From assembly GCA_030267325.1 (NCBI GenBank), contig JAJDJS010000015.1, positions 1 to 57,527 on the forward strand: DNA of 57,527 nt, read 5' to 3'. The notes under the pieces were generated by a model. That model was not told the origin of the DNA and did not search any database. It saw nothing but the letters and a program-made list of their open reading frames with translations. The DNA comes from Desulfosarcina sp. OttesenSCG-928-A07. GTDB taxonomy: Bacteria > Desulfobacterota > Desulfobacteria > Desulfobacterales > Desulfosarcinaceae. A program made the translations under genes and the position numbers. This document shows positions 8,167 to 17,618 of this stretch, piece by piece; positions within the stretch are counted from its first letter, which is position 1, and every line of letters begins with the position of its first letter.

Positions 8167-10836
8167 ATGGTTCTGGCTCTGTGGAAACGGTTCTCGGATT
8201 GGCTGAACTCCGACGACGTGGCAGCCAATGCAATGGACGCCAATACCCTGCGACTGGAATTTCAGGACAGGTACCACCACTTCAAACTGCTTCTGGCTTC
8301 CAACAACCGGGCGCTGGAACTCATGACCGAATTGGAAAAGGCCCTGGAAGGCCATACGCCGTTCAGCATGAAGTTTGTCCGTTCACGAACCACCCGCATC
8401 TATACCCGGGTGTACCAGATGGTCACCCACCTGGAGCATCTGGCACCGGGAAGATACAAGGCCCTTGCGCCAACCCTGGAGTCCCTTCACAAAAAACTGG
8501 AAAGTCTGATTAATCCGCCGCTGGAAACGGATCTGTCCGAAACCTTCATCATCCATTTTTCAGCCCTGGATCGGCGTCATTCGGATCAGGCCGGCATGAA
8601 AATGGCCGGACTGGCGGATGCAGCCAATCATCTGAACATCCGGATTCCGGACGGGTTTGTCATCACTGCCCATGCCTGCCGCTTCTTTCTGGCCCACCAG
8701 GATCTCAAGGCTGAAATTCACCGCCGTATGCAGCGGGCCGAAGAGGGCGGGGACGGGGCCCACCAGTTTTATACCCTCAGCGCAGATATTCGCGGCCTCA
8801 TCGAAAAAGCGCCGTTGCCGGCGGAACTGGGAGCTGCCATTTTGGGCGGCTACCAGGCCCTGACCCGTCGCTACGGGGGTACGCCGCCCAATGTGGCGGT
8901 TCGCAGCAGCGCATTGAATGAAGATCAGGAAGGCATCTCATTTGCCGGAATTTACGACAGCGCCCTCAATGTGTCAGAGGACCAGCTCATCCGGACCTAC
9001 AAGCAGATTCTTGCCACCGCCTATTCGCCATCGGTCCTGGTCTACCGGCTCAACCGGGGGCTTGCGGATTTTGACACCGAGATGTGTGTGGGCGTCATGG
9101 AAATGATCGATGCGGTCAGCGGCGGGGTGATGTACTCGGTCAATCCCATGGAGATCCGGGATACGGCGGTGACCATCAATTCGGTCTGGGGGCTTCCCAA
9201 GGCGGTTGTGGACGGCACTGTTGAAACCGATCTGTTCCGGGTTTCCCGGACACCGCACCTGGCCATCAGTCATCGTGTCATCGGCCGGAAAGATCAGAAA
9301 TATATCTGCGGCCCGGATGAGGGGGTGCGCCGGATGGATGAAACCGGTTCGGAGCGGTTTTCCCCATCCCTCACCGATGACCAGGTCCTTGCCCTGGCAA
9401 AGATGGCCATCCGCATTGAAGATTACTTCGGTGCTCCCCAGGATATTGAGTGGGCCATCGACAAAAAAGGGGATATCGTGCTTTTGCAGTGCCGTCCCCT
9501 TCAGATTGTGCCGTCGCGGGATACCACTTCCATTGAAGCCAATACAGGTCTTCCCCCCGCGTTTTACCACGGGGGGACCACGGCTTCACCGGGTGTGGCA
9601 GCCGGTCCGGTCCGACGGGTGCTGAAAGACGCCGATGCCCTCAGATTCCCCAAGGGCGCCATTTTGGTGACCGACCGCGCGTTGGCCCGCTGGGCTGCGC
9701 TGCTTCCGCCGGCTGTGGCCATTGTCAGCGAAAAAGGCAGTCTGACCGGTCACCTGGCCAATGTTGCCCGTGAATTCAAAACACCGGCGCTGTTCGGGGC
9801 CACCGGTGCGGTGGAAAAGCTGACAGACGGCATGATGATTACGGTGGATGCAGATACCGGCCGTATCTATGAAGGAGTTGTGGACACCCTGCTGGAGATG
9901 GACCATCGCTTTGAAGACCATTTTCTGATGAAGGGGACACCGGTGTTTTCCGTTCTGGAACGGGCAGCCGCCTTGATCACGCCGCTGACCCTGACTCATC
10001 CGGACAGCCCGGTCTTTAAGGCAGAAAATTGTAAAACCCTTCATGACATCACCCGGTTCTGCCATGAAAAAAGCGTCCATGAAATGTTCCGGTTCGGGAA
10101 GACCCACCGATTCCCCGAACGTTCATCCAAACAACTCCACGCGGAAATTCCCATGCAGTGGTGGGTGCTGAACCTGGATGATGGGTTCAGGGAAGATGTG
10201 GTCGATGATTCTTTTGTGGATATCAGCAATATCATTTCTGTTCCCATGCTGGCCCTGTGGCGGGGCATTACCGCCTTTCCCTGGGAAGGTCCGCCGCCGG
10301 TGGACGGAAAAGGGTTCATGTCCGTGATGTTCCAGGCAACCCAGAACAAGGCACTGGTCCCCACCGTGAAATCAAGCATGGCCAACAGAAACTATTTCAT
10401 GATTTCAAAAAACTATTGCAGTCTTCAATCCCGTCTGGGATTTCATTTTGCCATTACAGAGGCGCTGGTGAGTCATCGCAGCACGGAAAATTACATCAGT
10501 TTTCAGTTCAAGGGCGGCGCCGCAGACTTTGATAGACGGCTCAAACGTGTTGTATTTATAAAAGAAATTCTTGAGCATTACGGGTTCCGGACAGAAGTGG
10601 CCACAGACTCCTTAAGGGCACGCCTTGAACAACACCGTGCCCAGACCATGATTGCCAAACTCAAAATTCTCGGATTTTTGACAATTCATACCAGACAACT
10701 GGACATGATCATGGTAAACTCAAAACTGGTGGAACACTATCGGTCCCAACTGATGGAGCGGATTGAAACACTGCTGGCAGAACCTGCCGTCAATACAACA
10801 GAAAAAAAACTTCATGTGGACACGTATCAGCCTTAA
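8167..10836 (+). CDS. PEP-synthase/PPDK-like protein with ATP-binding and phosphohistidine domains
   Basis: The gene encodes 889 residues from ATG 8167; the frame is open further upstream but unconvincing. About 120 N-terminal residues are helical and unrecognised. Residues about 130-470 match the pyruvate-phosphate-dikinase ATP-grasp domain, with catalytic R246 in VRSSALNED and the closing DIEWAID...QCRPLQ element. Residues about 480-590 are the swivelling phosphohistidine domain, with H529 in GSLTGHLANVAREF. Classical PEP synthase and PPDK then end in a PEP/pyruvate TIM barrel; here the last 300 residues do not show it and look like a different, unrecognised domain. The acceptor of the phosphate is therefore unknown. 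Its place between a permease and a histidine kinase suggests a regulatory or transport-linked phosphotransfer. Confidence 0.82.
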   Translation: MVLALWKRFSDWLNSDDVAANAMDANTLRLEFQDRYHHFKLLLASNNRALELMTELEKALEGHTPFSMKFVRSRTTRIYTRVYQMVTHLEHLAPGRYKALAPTLESLHKKLESLINPPLETDLSETFIIHFSALDRRHSDQAGMKMAGLADAANHLNIRIPDGFVITAHACRFFLAHQDLKAEIHRRMQRAEEGGDGAHQFYTLSADIRGLIEKAPLPAELGAAILGGYQALTRRYGGTPPNVAVRSSALNEDQEGISFAGIYDSALNVSEDQLIRTYKQILATAYSPSVLVYRLNRGLADFDTEMCVGVMEMIDAVSGGVMYSVNPMEIRDTAVTINSVWGLPKAVVDGTVETDLFRVSRTPHLAISHRVIGRKDQKYICGPDEGVRRMDETGSERFSPSLTDDQVLALAKMAIRIEDYFGAPQDIEWAIDKKGDIVLLQCRPLQIVPSRDTTSIEANTGLPPAFYHGGTTASPGVAAGPVRRVLKDADALRFPKGAILVTDRALARWAALLPPAVAIVSEKGSLTGHLANVAREFKTPALFGATGAVEKLTDGMMITVDADTGRIYEGVVDTLLEMDHRFEDHFLMKGTPVFSVLERAAALITPLTLTHPDSPVFKAENCKTLHDITRFCHEKSVHEMFRFGKTHRFPERSSKQLHAEIPMQWWVLNLDDGFREDVVDDSFVDISNIISVPMLALWRGITAFPWEGPPPVDGKGFMSVMFQATQNKALVPTVKSSMANRNYFMISKNYCSLQSRLGFHFAITEALVSHRSTENYISFQFKGGAADFDRRLKRVVFIKEILEHYGFRTEVATDSLRARLEQHRAQTMIAKLKILGFLTIHTRQLDMIMVNSKLVEHYRSQLMERIETLLAEPAVNTTEKKLHVDTYQP

Positions 10837-12277
10837 ACGCCGGATTTACATTCTGCTTTCAGCCCTTTTTCTGGTTACCTGTTCGGGATCTGCCATTATG
10901 GCTTGGTATTCTGAAAGCATGAGGCGCATGTTCCTTTCCCTCAACATCTCGGCCGAGCTTCAACAGGCACAGGAGATGAAGACGCTCTTGGTCAACCAGA
11001 AGGGGTTGCTTGCCTATTATTTTTTGGACTCGGATCCGGACTGGATTACTCAGCTTCACGAATACAGGGCTGACTTTCATAAAAAATTAAGTGAAGTCAA
11101 GGCGGTGGCCCCGCATGCCCCTGATGCGCAGGCGGTGATTGACCAGATTGACAAAACCTACGCACGCTACAGCCAAGAACAGGACAAAGCCCTTGAGGCT
11201 TATAACAGCGGAAAAGGGGGGGCTCTTTACCACAAAAATGCCCAGGGTTATTTTTTTCCCCTTATGGACTTGTGTCAGCAGTACACAAGCATGAAAATCA
11301 ACCGGCTCAAGATGGCAAAAGACGTGGTCCTGTACAAGATGGCGCGTATTCAGGATACGGCCATGGCCATGATTGTCACCCACATTCTGCTGCTGATTAT
11401 CCTGGCCTATCTTCTGGTGTATCAAATTCTCAACCCCATGCGGGCCCTGGTTCTCGAAACCAGCCGCGGCAATAAAACAAAACTTACGGGAAATGACGTC
11501 AAAACCCTGAGCATGGGGGTTCGCAACCTGATCGAAGATGTAGGGCAGATTCAGGTGGAGCTTAAAAAAAGCCGGGAGAATCTCCTCCAGGCCGAAAAAA
11601 TGGCCATGGTGGGAAAACTTGCCGCCGGAATGGCCCACAGCATCCGAAATCCCTTTACCTCGGTACAGATGCGGCTTTTTTCCATGAGCCGCTCGCTGAA
11701 GCTCACCGGCATGCAAAAAGAAGATTTTGAGGTCATCTCCGATGAGATCAATCATATTGATACCATTGTACAGAACTTCCTCGAATTTTCACGCCCCCCC
11801 AAATTGAAGATGCAGTCCATCAGTCCTTCCATGGTGGTGGATATGGCCATTCAACTGCTTTGTCATCGTCTTGACTCGTACAACGTGGAAGCTACGGTGT
11901 ATCGGGACAAAATTCTTCCGGCCATTGAGGCAGATCCGGATCAGCTCAAGGAGGTGTTGGTCAATCTGATCGTCAATGCCTGTGAAGCCATGCCCGGCGG
12001 CGGGAAAATCAACATCTACGAAGATGTGACCCCCACCGATACCGGTGGTCATCAGGTTGAAATTCGCATTTCCGATACCGGTACCGGTGTTTCCCCGACC
12101 ACAGCAGAACGGGTGTTTGAACCTTTTTTTACCACCAAGGAGGACGGAACCGGGTTGGGTCTGAGCATTGTTTCCCGTATTATTGAAGAACATGGGGGAA
12201 GTATGAATCTCAGCTCGGTGGAAGGCCGGGGCGCGACCTTCATCATTATCCTGCCCATCAAAGGAGATCATCCGTGA
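10814..12277 (+). CDS. Membrane sensor histidine kinase
   Basis: A 487-residue sensor kinase. TM1 spans about 11-30, a helical extracytoplasmic region follows to about 183, and TM2 spans about 185-206. Then come a coiled linker, the dimerisation/H-box with H275 (AAGMAHSIRNP), an N-box (NLIVNACEAMPGGG), G1 (ISDTGTGVS), the F-box and G2 (EPFFTTKEDGTGLGLS). All catalytic motifs are intact. The start is uncertain: ATG 10814 overlaps the preceding gene by 23 bases with a poor ribosome site, while a TTG at 10763 has GGAG before it and would add 17 residues. It overlaps the sigma-54 activator gene by four bases and is almost surely its cognate kinase. Confidence 0.9.
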   Translation: MWTRISLKRRIYILLSALFLVTCSGSAIMAWYSESMRRMFLSLNISAELQQAQEMKTLLVNQKGLLAYYFLDSDPDWITQLHEYRADFHKKLSEVKAVAPHAPDAQAVIDQIDKTYARYSQEQDKALEAYNSGKGGALYHKNAQGYFFPLMDLCQQYTSMKINRLKMAKDVVLYKMARIQDTAMAMIVTHILLLIILAYLLVYQILNPMRALVLETSRGNKTKLTGNDVKTLSMGVRNLIEDVGQIQVELKKSRENLLQAEKMAMVGKLAAGMAHSIRNPFTSVQMRLFSMSRSLKLTGMQKEDFEVISDEINHIDTIVQNFLEFSRPPKLKMQSISPSMVVDMAIQLLCHRLDSYNVEATVYRDKILPAIEADPDQLKEVLVNLIVNACEAMPGGGKINIYEDVTPTDTGGHQVEIRISDTGTGVSPTTAERVFEPFFTTKEDGTGLGLSIVSRIIEEHGGSMNLSSVEGRGATFIIILPIKGDHP

Positions 12278-13704
12278 CGACAGTTCTGGTTATCGATGAT
12301 GATGATCAATTGCGCATCAGTTTTGAACGTTTGCTTCAGGAAGAAGGATATCATGTGCTTTCTGCCGCATCGGGTGAAGCAGCCATTCGGGTTTTGGCAA
12401 ACACCATGCCGGATCTGGTGGTTCTGGACGTCCGCCTCCCGGGAATGAACGGGCTGGAGACATTTCGTCAGATTCATGAGATTGAGCCCAAACTGCCCGT
12501 GATCATCATGACCGCCTATGGCACCACGGAAACAGCCATCGAAGCCACCAAAATGGGTGGTTTCGATTATGTCATCAAACCCTTTGATATCCCCAAGATG
12601 CTGACCACCATCCGTCAGGCCACGGATGCCGGACGGTTCATGCGGTCCACGGTTGCCATTGACGTGTCTCCGGATAAAAACCCGCAGGGAGACGTCATTA
12701 TCGGAAAAAGCCCGGCCATGCAGGAGGTCTACAAGGCCATCGGACGGGTATCGGCGACCGATGCAACAGTATTGATTCGCGGGGAATCCGGTTCCGGAAA
12801 GGAGCTGGTGGCAAGGGCCCTTTACCAGCACAGTGTTCGGTCTGAAAAACCGTTTCTGGTGATCAATTGTGTGGCCATTCCGGACGCCCTTCTGGAAAGC
12901 GAATTGTTCGGATACGAAAAAGGCGCTTTTACCGGCGCTGCCCACCGCCGGATCGGAAAAATTGAGCAGGCCAGCGGTGGGACGATTTTTCTTGACGAAA
13001 TCGGCGACATGCCCATGAACCTGCAGGCCAAAATGCTGCGCCTGCTTCAGGAACGCAGTATCGAGCGGCTGGGCGGCAGGGAAACCATCCCGGTGGATGT
13101 GCGCATCATTGCCGCCACCAACCGGGATCTTGAGGTATTGATCACTAAAGGCCAGTTCAGGGAAGACCTGTATTATCGCCTCAAGGTCATTACCATCTGG
13201 CTTCCGGCCTTGCGGGAACGCGTCAGCGACATTGCACTGTTGGTGGATTATTTTCTTAACCGGTTTTCACGTCTGCTGGGCATCGACAATCCGGGAATCA
13301 CCCGCGACGCCGTGGCTATGCTGACCTCCAATCCATGGCCGGGAAATGTCCGGGAACTGGGAAATACCCTGCAAAAAGCGCTGATTTTCAACCGGGGCGC
13401 ACCCCTGACCATCTCCGATATTGCCCAGGCCGCGGGAAATGAGATTAAACCAGCCCCTCCCTTCAACGGCGGTACGTGCGACGACGCGGTACGGAGCTGG
13501 TTTCACACCCAGTTGTCCGGGAGTCCTTCCGACAACCTGTTTGAAAACTGCATGGACTACTTTGGGAGCCTGATGGTGGCCGAGGCCCTGAACATTACCG
13601 GCGGAAACCGTTCCCAGGCAGCCAAACTCCTGGGTGTGTCCCGTCCCACCCTTCACGCCAAAATCGACAAATACAACCTGAAAATCCGAACCAGCGTGCG
13701 GTAA
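12274..13704 (+). CDS. NtrC-family sigma-54-dependent response regulator
   Basis: A 476-residue three-domain activator. The receiver (1-120) has phospho-acceptor D52 (LDVRLPG). The AAA+ domain has Walker A GESGSGKE at 170-177, the sigma-54-contacting GAFTGA loop at 217-222 and Walker B FLDEIGDMP. A Fis-type helix-turn-helix ends the protein (SQAAKLLGVSRPTLHAKI). It starts at GTG 12274 with AAGGAG seven bases upstream and overlaps the kinase gene by four bases. It should drive sigma-54 promoters in response to the upstream kinase. Targets are unknown; I did not find a convincing -24/-12 promoter before 5560. Confidence 0.94.
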   Translation: MTTVLVIDDDDQLRISFERLLQEEGYHVLSAASGEAAIRVLANTMPDLVVLDVRLPGMNGLETFRQIHEIEPKLPVIIMTAYGTTETAIEATKMGGFDYVIKPFDIPKMLTTIRQATDAGRFMRSTVAIDVSPDKNPQGDVIIGKSPAMQEVYKAIGRVSATDATVLIRGESGSGKELVARALYQHSVRSEKPFLVINCVAIPDALLESELFGYEKGAFTGAAHRRIGKIEQASGGTIFLDEIGDMPMNLQAKMLRLLQERSIERLGGRETIPVDVRIIAATNRDLEVLITKGQFREDLYYRLKVITIWLPALRERVSDIALLVDYFLNRFSRLLGIDNPGITRDAVAMLTSNPWPGNVRELGNTLQKALIFNRGAPLTISDIAQAAGNEIKPAPPFNGGTCDDAVRSWFHTQLSGSPSDNLFENCMDYFGSLMVAEALNITGGNRSQAAKLLGVSRPTLHAKIDKYNLKIRTSVR

Positions 13705-13761
13705 CACCTTGGCCGAGGACCTTTTGGGGCTCTGTTTAGGGGGATTTCTTCATCCTGTGGG

Positions 13762-16113
13762 ATGCATTTTCCCATGAAAGAGAGACATCAGGTTCCGGTC
13801 CGGCTTTTGGTAGAATACGGATTGCGATCCGGTGACCTGGAAAGCAGATTTCTTTCGCCGGGCCGCTCCCTTGAGGGCATTCGGGTTCACCAGCGGATTC
13901 AGCAGCAGCGCCCATCGGGCTATCAGGCTGAAGTTCCGGTAACAGAAGAGGTGGAAACACCGGAGTTTCATCTGGTGATTACCGGACGCATGGACGGCCT
14001 TCTGGAAACACCGGAACAAACCCTTGTGGAAGAAATCAAATCCACGACACGGGATCTTTCGCTTCTTGAAAAAGCACCGGATCCCTGCCACTTGGGGCAA
14101 GCCAAAATTTACGCCTGTCTGGTGGCCAGGCAAAAAGGGCTTCAAAGCGTCACCGTGCAACTGACCTATGTGCACCTGGAAACCGGCGCTGTCCTGGAGT
14201 TGGCTGAGCCCCATACCCGTGAATCCCTGGATACATTTTTTGCGGATCAGGTGCGGCGATATATGGACTGGGCCCGTACCCTGTCTTCCTGGCGGACCAT
14301 CCGGAATGAGAGCATCCGCAGCCTTTCATTTCCCTTTTCCCGGTATCGGCCGGGTCAGCGTGAAATGGCCGTGACCATTTACCGGACCCTTCGGGACGGC
14401 GGACAAGCCCTTGTTCAGGCTGCAACCGGGATCGGCAAAACCGTGGCCGCCCTGTTTCCGGCCATCAAAACCATTGAATCTGGACATACAGACCGGATTT
14501 TTTTTCTGACCGCCCGAAACACCGGAAAAGCGTCGGCGGAAAACGCCTTTGACCAGCTTCAGGACGCTGGACTCAGATTCAAACGGGTGACCCTTACCGC
14601 CAAAGAGGCCATTTGTTTTTGTCCGGATGCGGCCTGCGATCCAGCGCTCTGCCCCTATGCCAAGGGGTATTTTGACCGGTTGCGGGAAGCGGTAAAGGAT
14701 GGGTTTTCAAGGGACCGGATGGATCGCCATACGCTTGAATCCCTGGCAAGGACCCATACGGTCTGCCCGTTTTCCTTTTCCCTGGAGCTTTCCCAGTGGG
14801 CGGACAGCATTATCGGCGATTATAATTACGCATTTGACCCCACTGTGTATCTGCGTCGGTATTTTGATGAAGAGGTGGGGAACTACGCCTTTCTGGTGGA
14901 TGAGGCCCATAATCTGGTGGACCGCGCCAGGGACATGTTTTCCGCAAAACTTGAAAAAAAAGCGTTTCCCGAACTAAGGCGCGCTGTCAAAGGCCAATTG
15001 CCGGCGGTGTATCGGACGGCAGGTAAAATCAATACCTGGATGCGCCAAAAGTGGAAAGCGGTTGAAGAAGCGGGCGGATTTTGCGCCGAAGAAACGCTTC
15101 CGGACGGATTGGATCGGCTGCTTTCCGATTTTTTACGCGCATCTGAAAAATGGCTGGCCCAAAACCAGCCGGCCCCTTTTCGCGAAATGCTGCTGCAATG
15201 CTATTTTGAGGTCATGGGATTTATCCGGATCGGTGAAATCTTTAATGCCTGCTATGTGACCTGTTACCAGGCCAATGCAACAGAACTTTGCGTGAACCTC
15301 TTCTGTCTGGACCCCTCCCAAAACCTCAGGATGGCGCTGAAACGCTGTCGTTCTGTTGTTTTCTTTTCAGCCACCCTGGCCCCGGCGGATTATTTCCAGA
15401 AAATTTTCGGGTGTGATACCGCGGCCATCCGGCAATCCATTCCTTGTCCCTTTCCCCAGGACCATCTGGCGGTTTTCATTGCCTCCACCATCGCCACCAC
15501 CTATGCCCGCAGAAATCAGAGCGCCCAGGCGGTTGCCCTGATGATTCAGGCGTTCATCAGGGCCAGAAAAGGAAATTACCTGTGTTTTTTCCCCTCTTAT
15601 GCCTATATGGCCCTGGTATTGCCGTATTTCTTTCCCCTGGTGGATGAAACCGTGACTGTCCAGACCCAGACGCCGGATATGGATGATGTCAGCCGATCCC
15701 GGTTTCTTTCGGGTTTTTCATCCTTGAATCCCCACACCCTGGTGGGATTTGCGGTCATGGGGGGCGTGTTTGGCGAGGGAATTGATCTTGCGGGCGAACG
15801 GCTTTCCGGCGCGGTGATCGTTGGGGTGGGACTGCCGGCCATATGCCCGGAACGGGAACTGATCCGGAATTATTTTGACAAAGACGGTGTGGGGTTTGAT
15901 TTTGCCTATCGCTATCCAGGGATGAATCGTGTGCTTCAGGCAGGCGGCCGGGTGATTCGGACCGATTCGGATCGCGGGGCGATATTGCTGATTGACCAGC
16001 GGTTTTCAGCATCTGCCTATCACCGGCTTCTTCCCGATCACTGGCAGACGGAAGCGGCTTACAGTCCTTCCCACCTGACCCGCCAGCTCCGGAAATTCTG
16101 GGCCGGCCATTAA
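13762..16113 (+). CDS. Cas4/RecB-like nuclease fused to DinG/XPD-type DNA helicase
   Basis: A 783-residue fusion. Residues 1-150 hold a PD-(D/E)XK nuclease core: D78 in TGRMDG, E91 and K93 in VEEIKS, and the QxxxY motif Q113-Y117, as in Cas4/RecB nucleases. From about 195 it is a superfamily 2 Rad3/DinG helicase: Walker A ATGIGKT at 221-227, four clustered cysteines C285, C287, C292 and C297 that would hold a 4Fe-4S cluster, DEAH at 380-383, and motif VI QAGGRVIRTDSDRG. Such proteins unwind DNA 5'-3' and are linked to repair or R-loop removal. All motifs are intact, so both activities are expected. The start could also be ATG 13774. The gene follows the regulator by 57 bases with the same orientation, but a functional link is not evident. 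Confidence 0.9.
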   Translation: MHFPMKERHQVPVRLLVEYGLRSGDLESRFLSPGRSLEGIRVHQRIQQQRPSGYQAEVPVTEEVETPEFHLVITGRMDGLLETPEQTLVEEIKSTTRDLSLLEKAPDPCHLGQAKIYACLVARQKGLQSVTVQLTYVHLETGAVLELAEPHTRESLDTFFADQVRRYMDWARTLSSWRTIRNESIRSLSFPFSRYRPGQREMAVTIYRTLRDGGQALVQAATGIGKTVAALFPAIKTIESGHTDRIFFLTARNTGKASAENAFDQLQDAGLRFKRVTLTAKEAICFCPDAACDPALCPYAKGYFDRLREAVKDGFSRDRMDRHTLESLARTHTVCPFSFSLELSQWADSIIGDYNYAFDPTVYLRRYFDEEVGNYAFLVDEAHNLVDRARDMFSAKLEKKAFPELRRAVKGQLPAVYRTAGKINTWMRQKWKAVEEAGGFCAEETLPDGLDRLLSDFLRASEKWLAQNQPAPFREMLLQCYFEVMGFIRIGEIFNACYVTCYQANATELCVNLFCLDPSQNLRMALKRCRSVVFFSATLAPADYFQKIFGCDTAAIRQSIPCPFPQDHLAVFIASTIATTYARRNQSAQAVALMIQAFIRARKGNYLCFFPSYAYMALVLPYFFPLVDETVTVQTQTPDMDDVSRSRFLSGFSSLNPHTLVGFAVMGGVFGEGIDLAGERLSGAVIVGVGLPAICPERELIRNYFDKDGVGFDFAYRYPGMNRVLQAGGRVIRTDSDRGAILLIDQRFSASAYHRLLPDHWQTEAAYSPSHLTRQLRKFWAGH

Positions 16114-16260
16114 AAAGATTGACTCTGGAATGAGGGCTGGATAGAAAATTCAATTTTTTCATGCTGCAACACGATATAACGCCGCATGGGGTCGAACGCG
16201 TCGAAAATCGCATGAATTTTTTATAGAAAACAGAATGAGACACAACGGAGCAAAAAGAGA

Positions 16261-16638
16261 ATGATTGAGCTTGATTTTGACAAAATGGGCGGGCTGGTGC
16301 CGGCCATTGCCCAGGATGCAAAGACCGGCGAAGTACTGATGTTGGCCTTTATGAACAAGGACGCATGGGAAGAAACCCTTAAAACCGGAAACGCCACCTA
16401 TTACAGCCGAAGCCGTGATACCTTGTGGGTCAAGGGTCTGACTTCCGGCCATATTCAATATGTCCGGGAAATCCGCGTGGACTGCGATAACGACACGGTG
16501 CTGCTCAAGGTGGACCAGGTGGGCGGTGCGGCCTGCCATACGGGTTACGCCAGTTGCTTTTACCGGAAAGTAGAAGACAACGCCTTGATCACCATTGGCC
16601 AGCCTGTTTTTGACCCCAAGGAGGTTTACACAAAATGA
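16261..16638 (+). CDS. hisI: Phosphoribosyl-AMP cyclohydrolase
   Basis: A 125-residue monofunctional HisI that opens the adenine ring of phosphoribosyl-AMP in histidine biosynthesis. Family blocks are clear: [13 protein letters not shown], the metal-binding DCDND, and the cysteine-rich [11 protein letters not shown]. No HisE part is fused. The ATG has GGAG upstream. The stop overlaps the hisG start in ATGA, so the two enzymes are translationally coupled. Confidence 0.96.
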   Translation: MIELDFDKMGGLVPAIAQDAKTGEVLMLAFMNKDAWEETLKTGNATYYSRSRDTLWVKGLTSGHIQYVREIRVDCDNDTVLLKVDQVGGAACHTGYASCFYRKVEDNALITIGQPVFDPKEVYTK

Positions 16639-17507
16639 CGCCGCTGAAACTGGGAATTCCCAAAGGAAGTCTGCAAAACGCCACATTTGCCCTGTTCAAA
16701 CGTTCCGGCTGGACCATCAATGTCAATGACCGGAGCTATTTTCCGGAAATCAACGATGATGCCATTTCCTGCACCATCTGCCGGGCCCAGGAAATGTCCC
16801 GGTATGTGGAAAACGGCACCATTGACGCGGGACTTACCGGAAAAGACTGGATCGCCGAAAACAGCTCAGATGTGCATGTGGTGGCGGATCTCATCTATTC
16901 CAAGGTCAGCGCCCGGCCGGCCCGGTGGGTGCTGGCGGTTCCCCATGATTCAACGGTGAACCGGCTTGAGGATCTTGCCGGCAAAAAAATTGCAACCGAA
17001 CTGGTGGCCTTTACGAAGCGCTATTTCAGTGAGCGGAATATTCCGGTTACCGTTGAATTTTCCTGGGGCGCCACCGAGGCCAAGGTGGTTTCCGGGCTGG
17101 CGGACGCCATTGTGGAAGTCACGGAAACCGGCAGTACCATCAAGGCCCATGGGCTTCGGATTATTCACGAGCTGATGCAGACCAACACCCAGCTCATCGC
17201 CAATCATGGGGCGTGGAAAGATCCGGACAAACGCCGGAAAATTGAGCAGATTGCCCTGCTGCTCAAAGCAGCCTTGCGGGGTGAGAAGCTGGTGGGCATT
17301 AAAATGAATGTGCCCGAAGATAAACTGGCTGCCGTGGTGAAACTTCTCCCCAGCCTCAATGCGCCGACAGTGGCGTCTTTGTACCAGTCGGACTGGGTTT
17401 CTGTGGAAACTGTGGTGGGAACGGATGTGGTGCGGGATCTGATTCCGGAACTGCTCAAAAACGGGGCTGAAGGCATTATTGAATATCCCCTCAACAAAGT
17501 GATCTGA
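16635..17507 (+). CDS. hisG: ATP phosphoribosyltransferase, long form
   Basis: The first enzyme of histidine synthesis, joining ATP and PRPP. At 290 residues it is the long HisG type with a C-terminal ACT-like domain (about 215-290) that binds histidine for feedback inhibition, so no HisZ partner is needed. Recognisable blocks include LGIPKGSLQ at the N-terminus, the DAGLTGKDW motif and the PRPP-loop [18 protein letters not shown]. It overlaps hisI by four bases. Having only hisI and hisG here means the remaining his genes are elsewhere. Confidence 0.96.
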   Translation: MTPLKLGIPKGSLQNATFALFKRSGWTINVNDRSYFPEINDDAISCTICRAQEMSRYVENGTIDAGLTGKDWIAENSSDVHVVADLIYSKVSARPARWVLAVPHDSTVNRLEDLAGKKIATELVAFTKRYFSERNIPVTVEFSWGATEAKVVSGLADAIVEVTETGSTIKAHGLRIIHELMQTNTQLIANHGAWKDPDKRRKIEQIALLLKAALRGEKLVGIKMNVPEDKLAAVVKLLPSLNAPTVASLYQSDWVSVETVVGTDVVRDLIPELLKNGAEGIIEYPLNKVI

Positions 17508-17618
17508 CAGCATAAAAAATGCGCGGCAAGACGCGGGGCACCTCCTTTTTCTCTTCCCCAATCGGTTGTCTGATGGGAGAGAAGGTCGGAGTGGGGGGCT
17601 GAAAACAAGGAGCCAATC

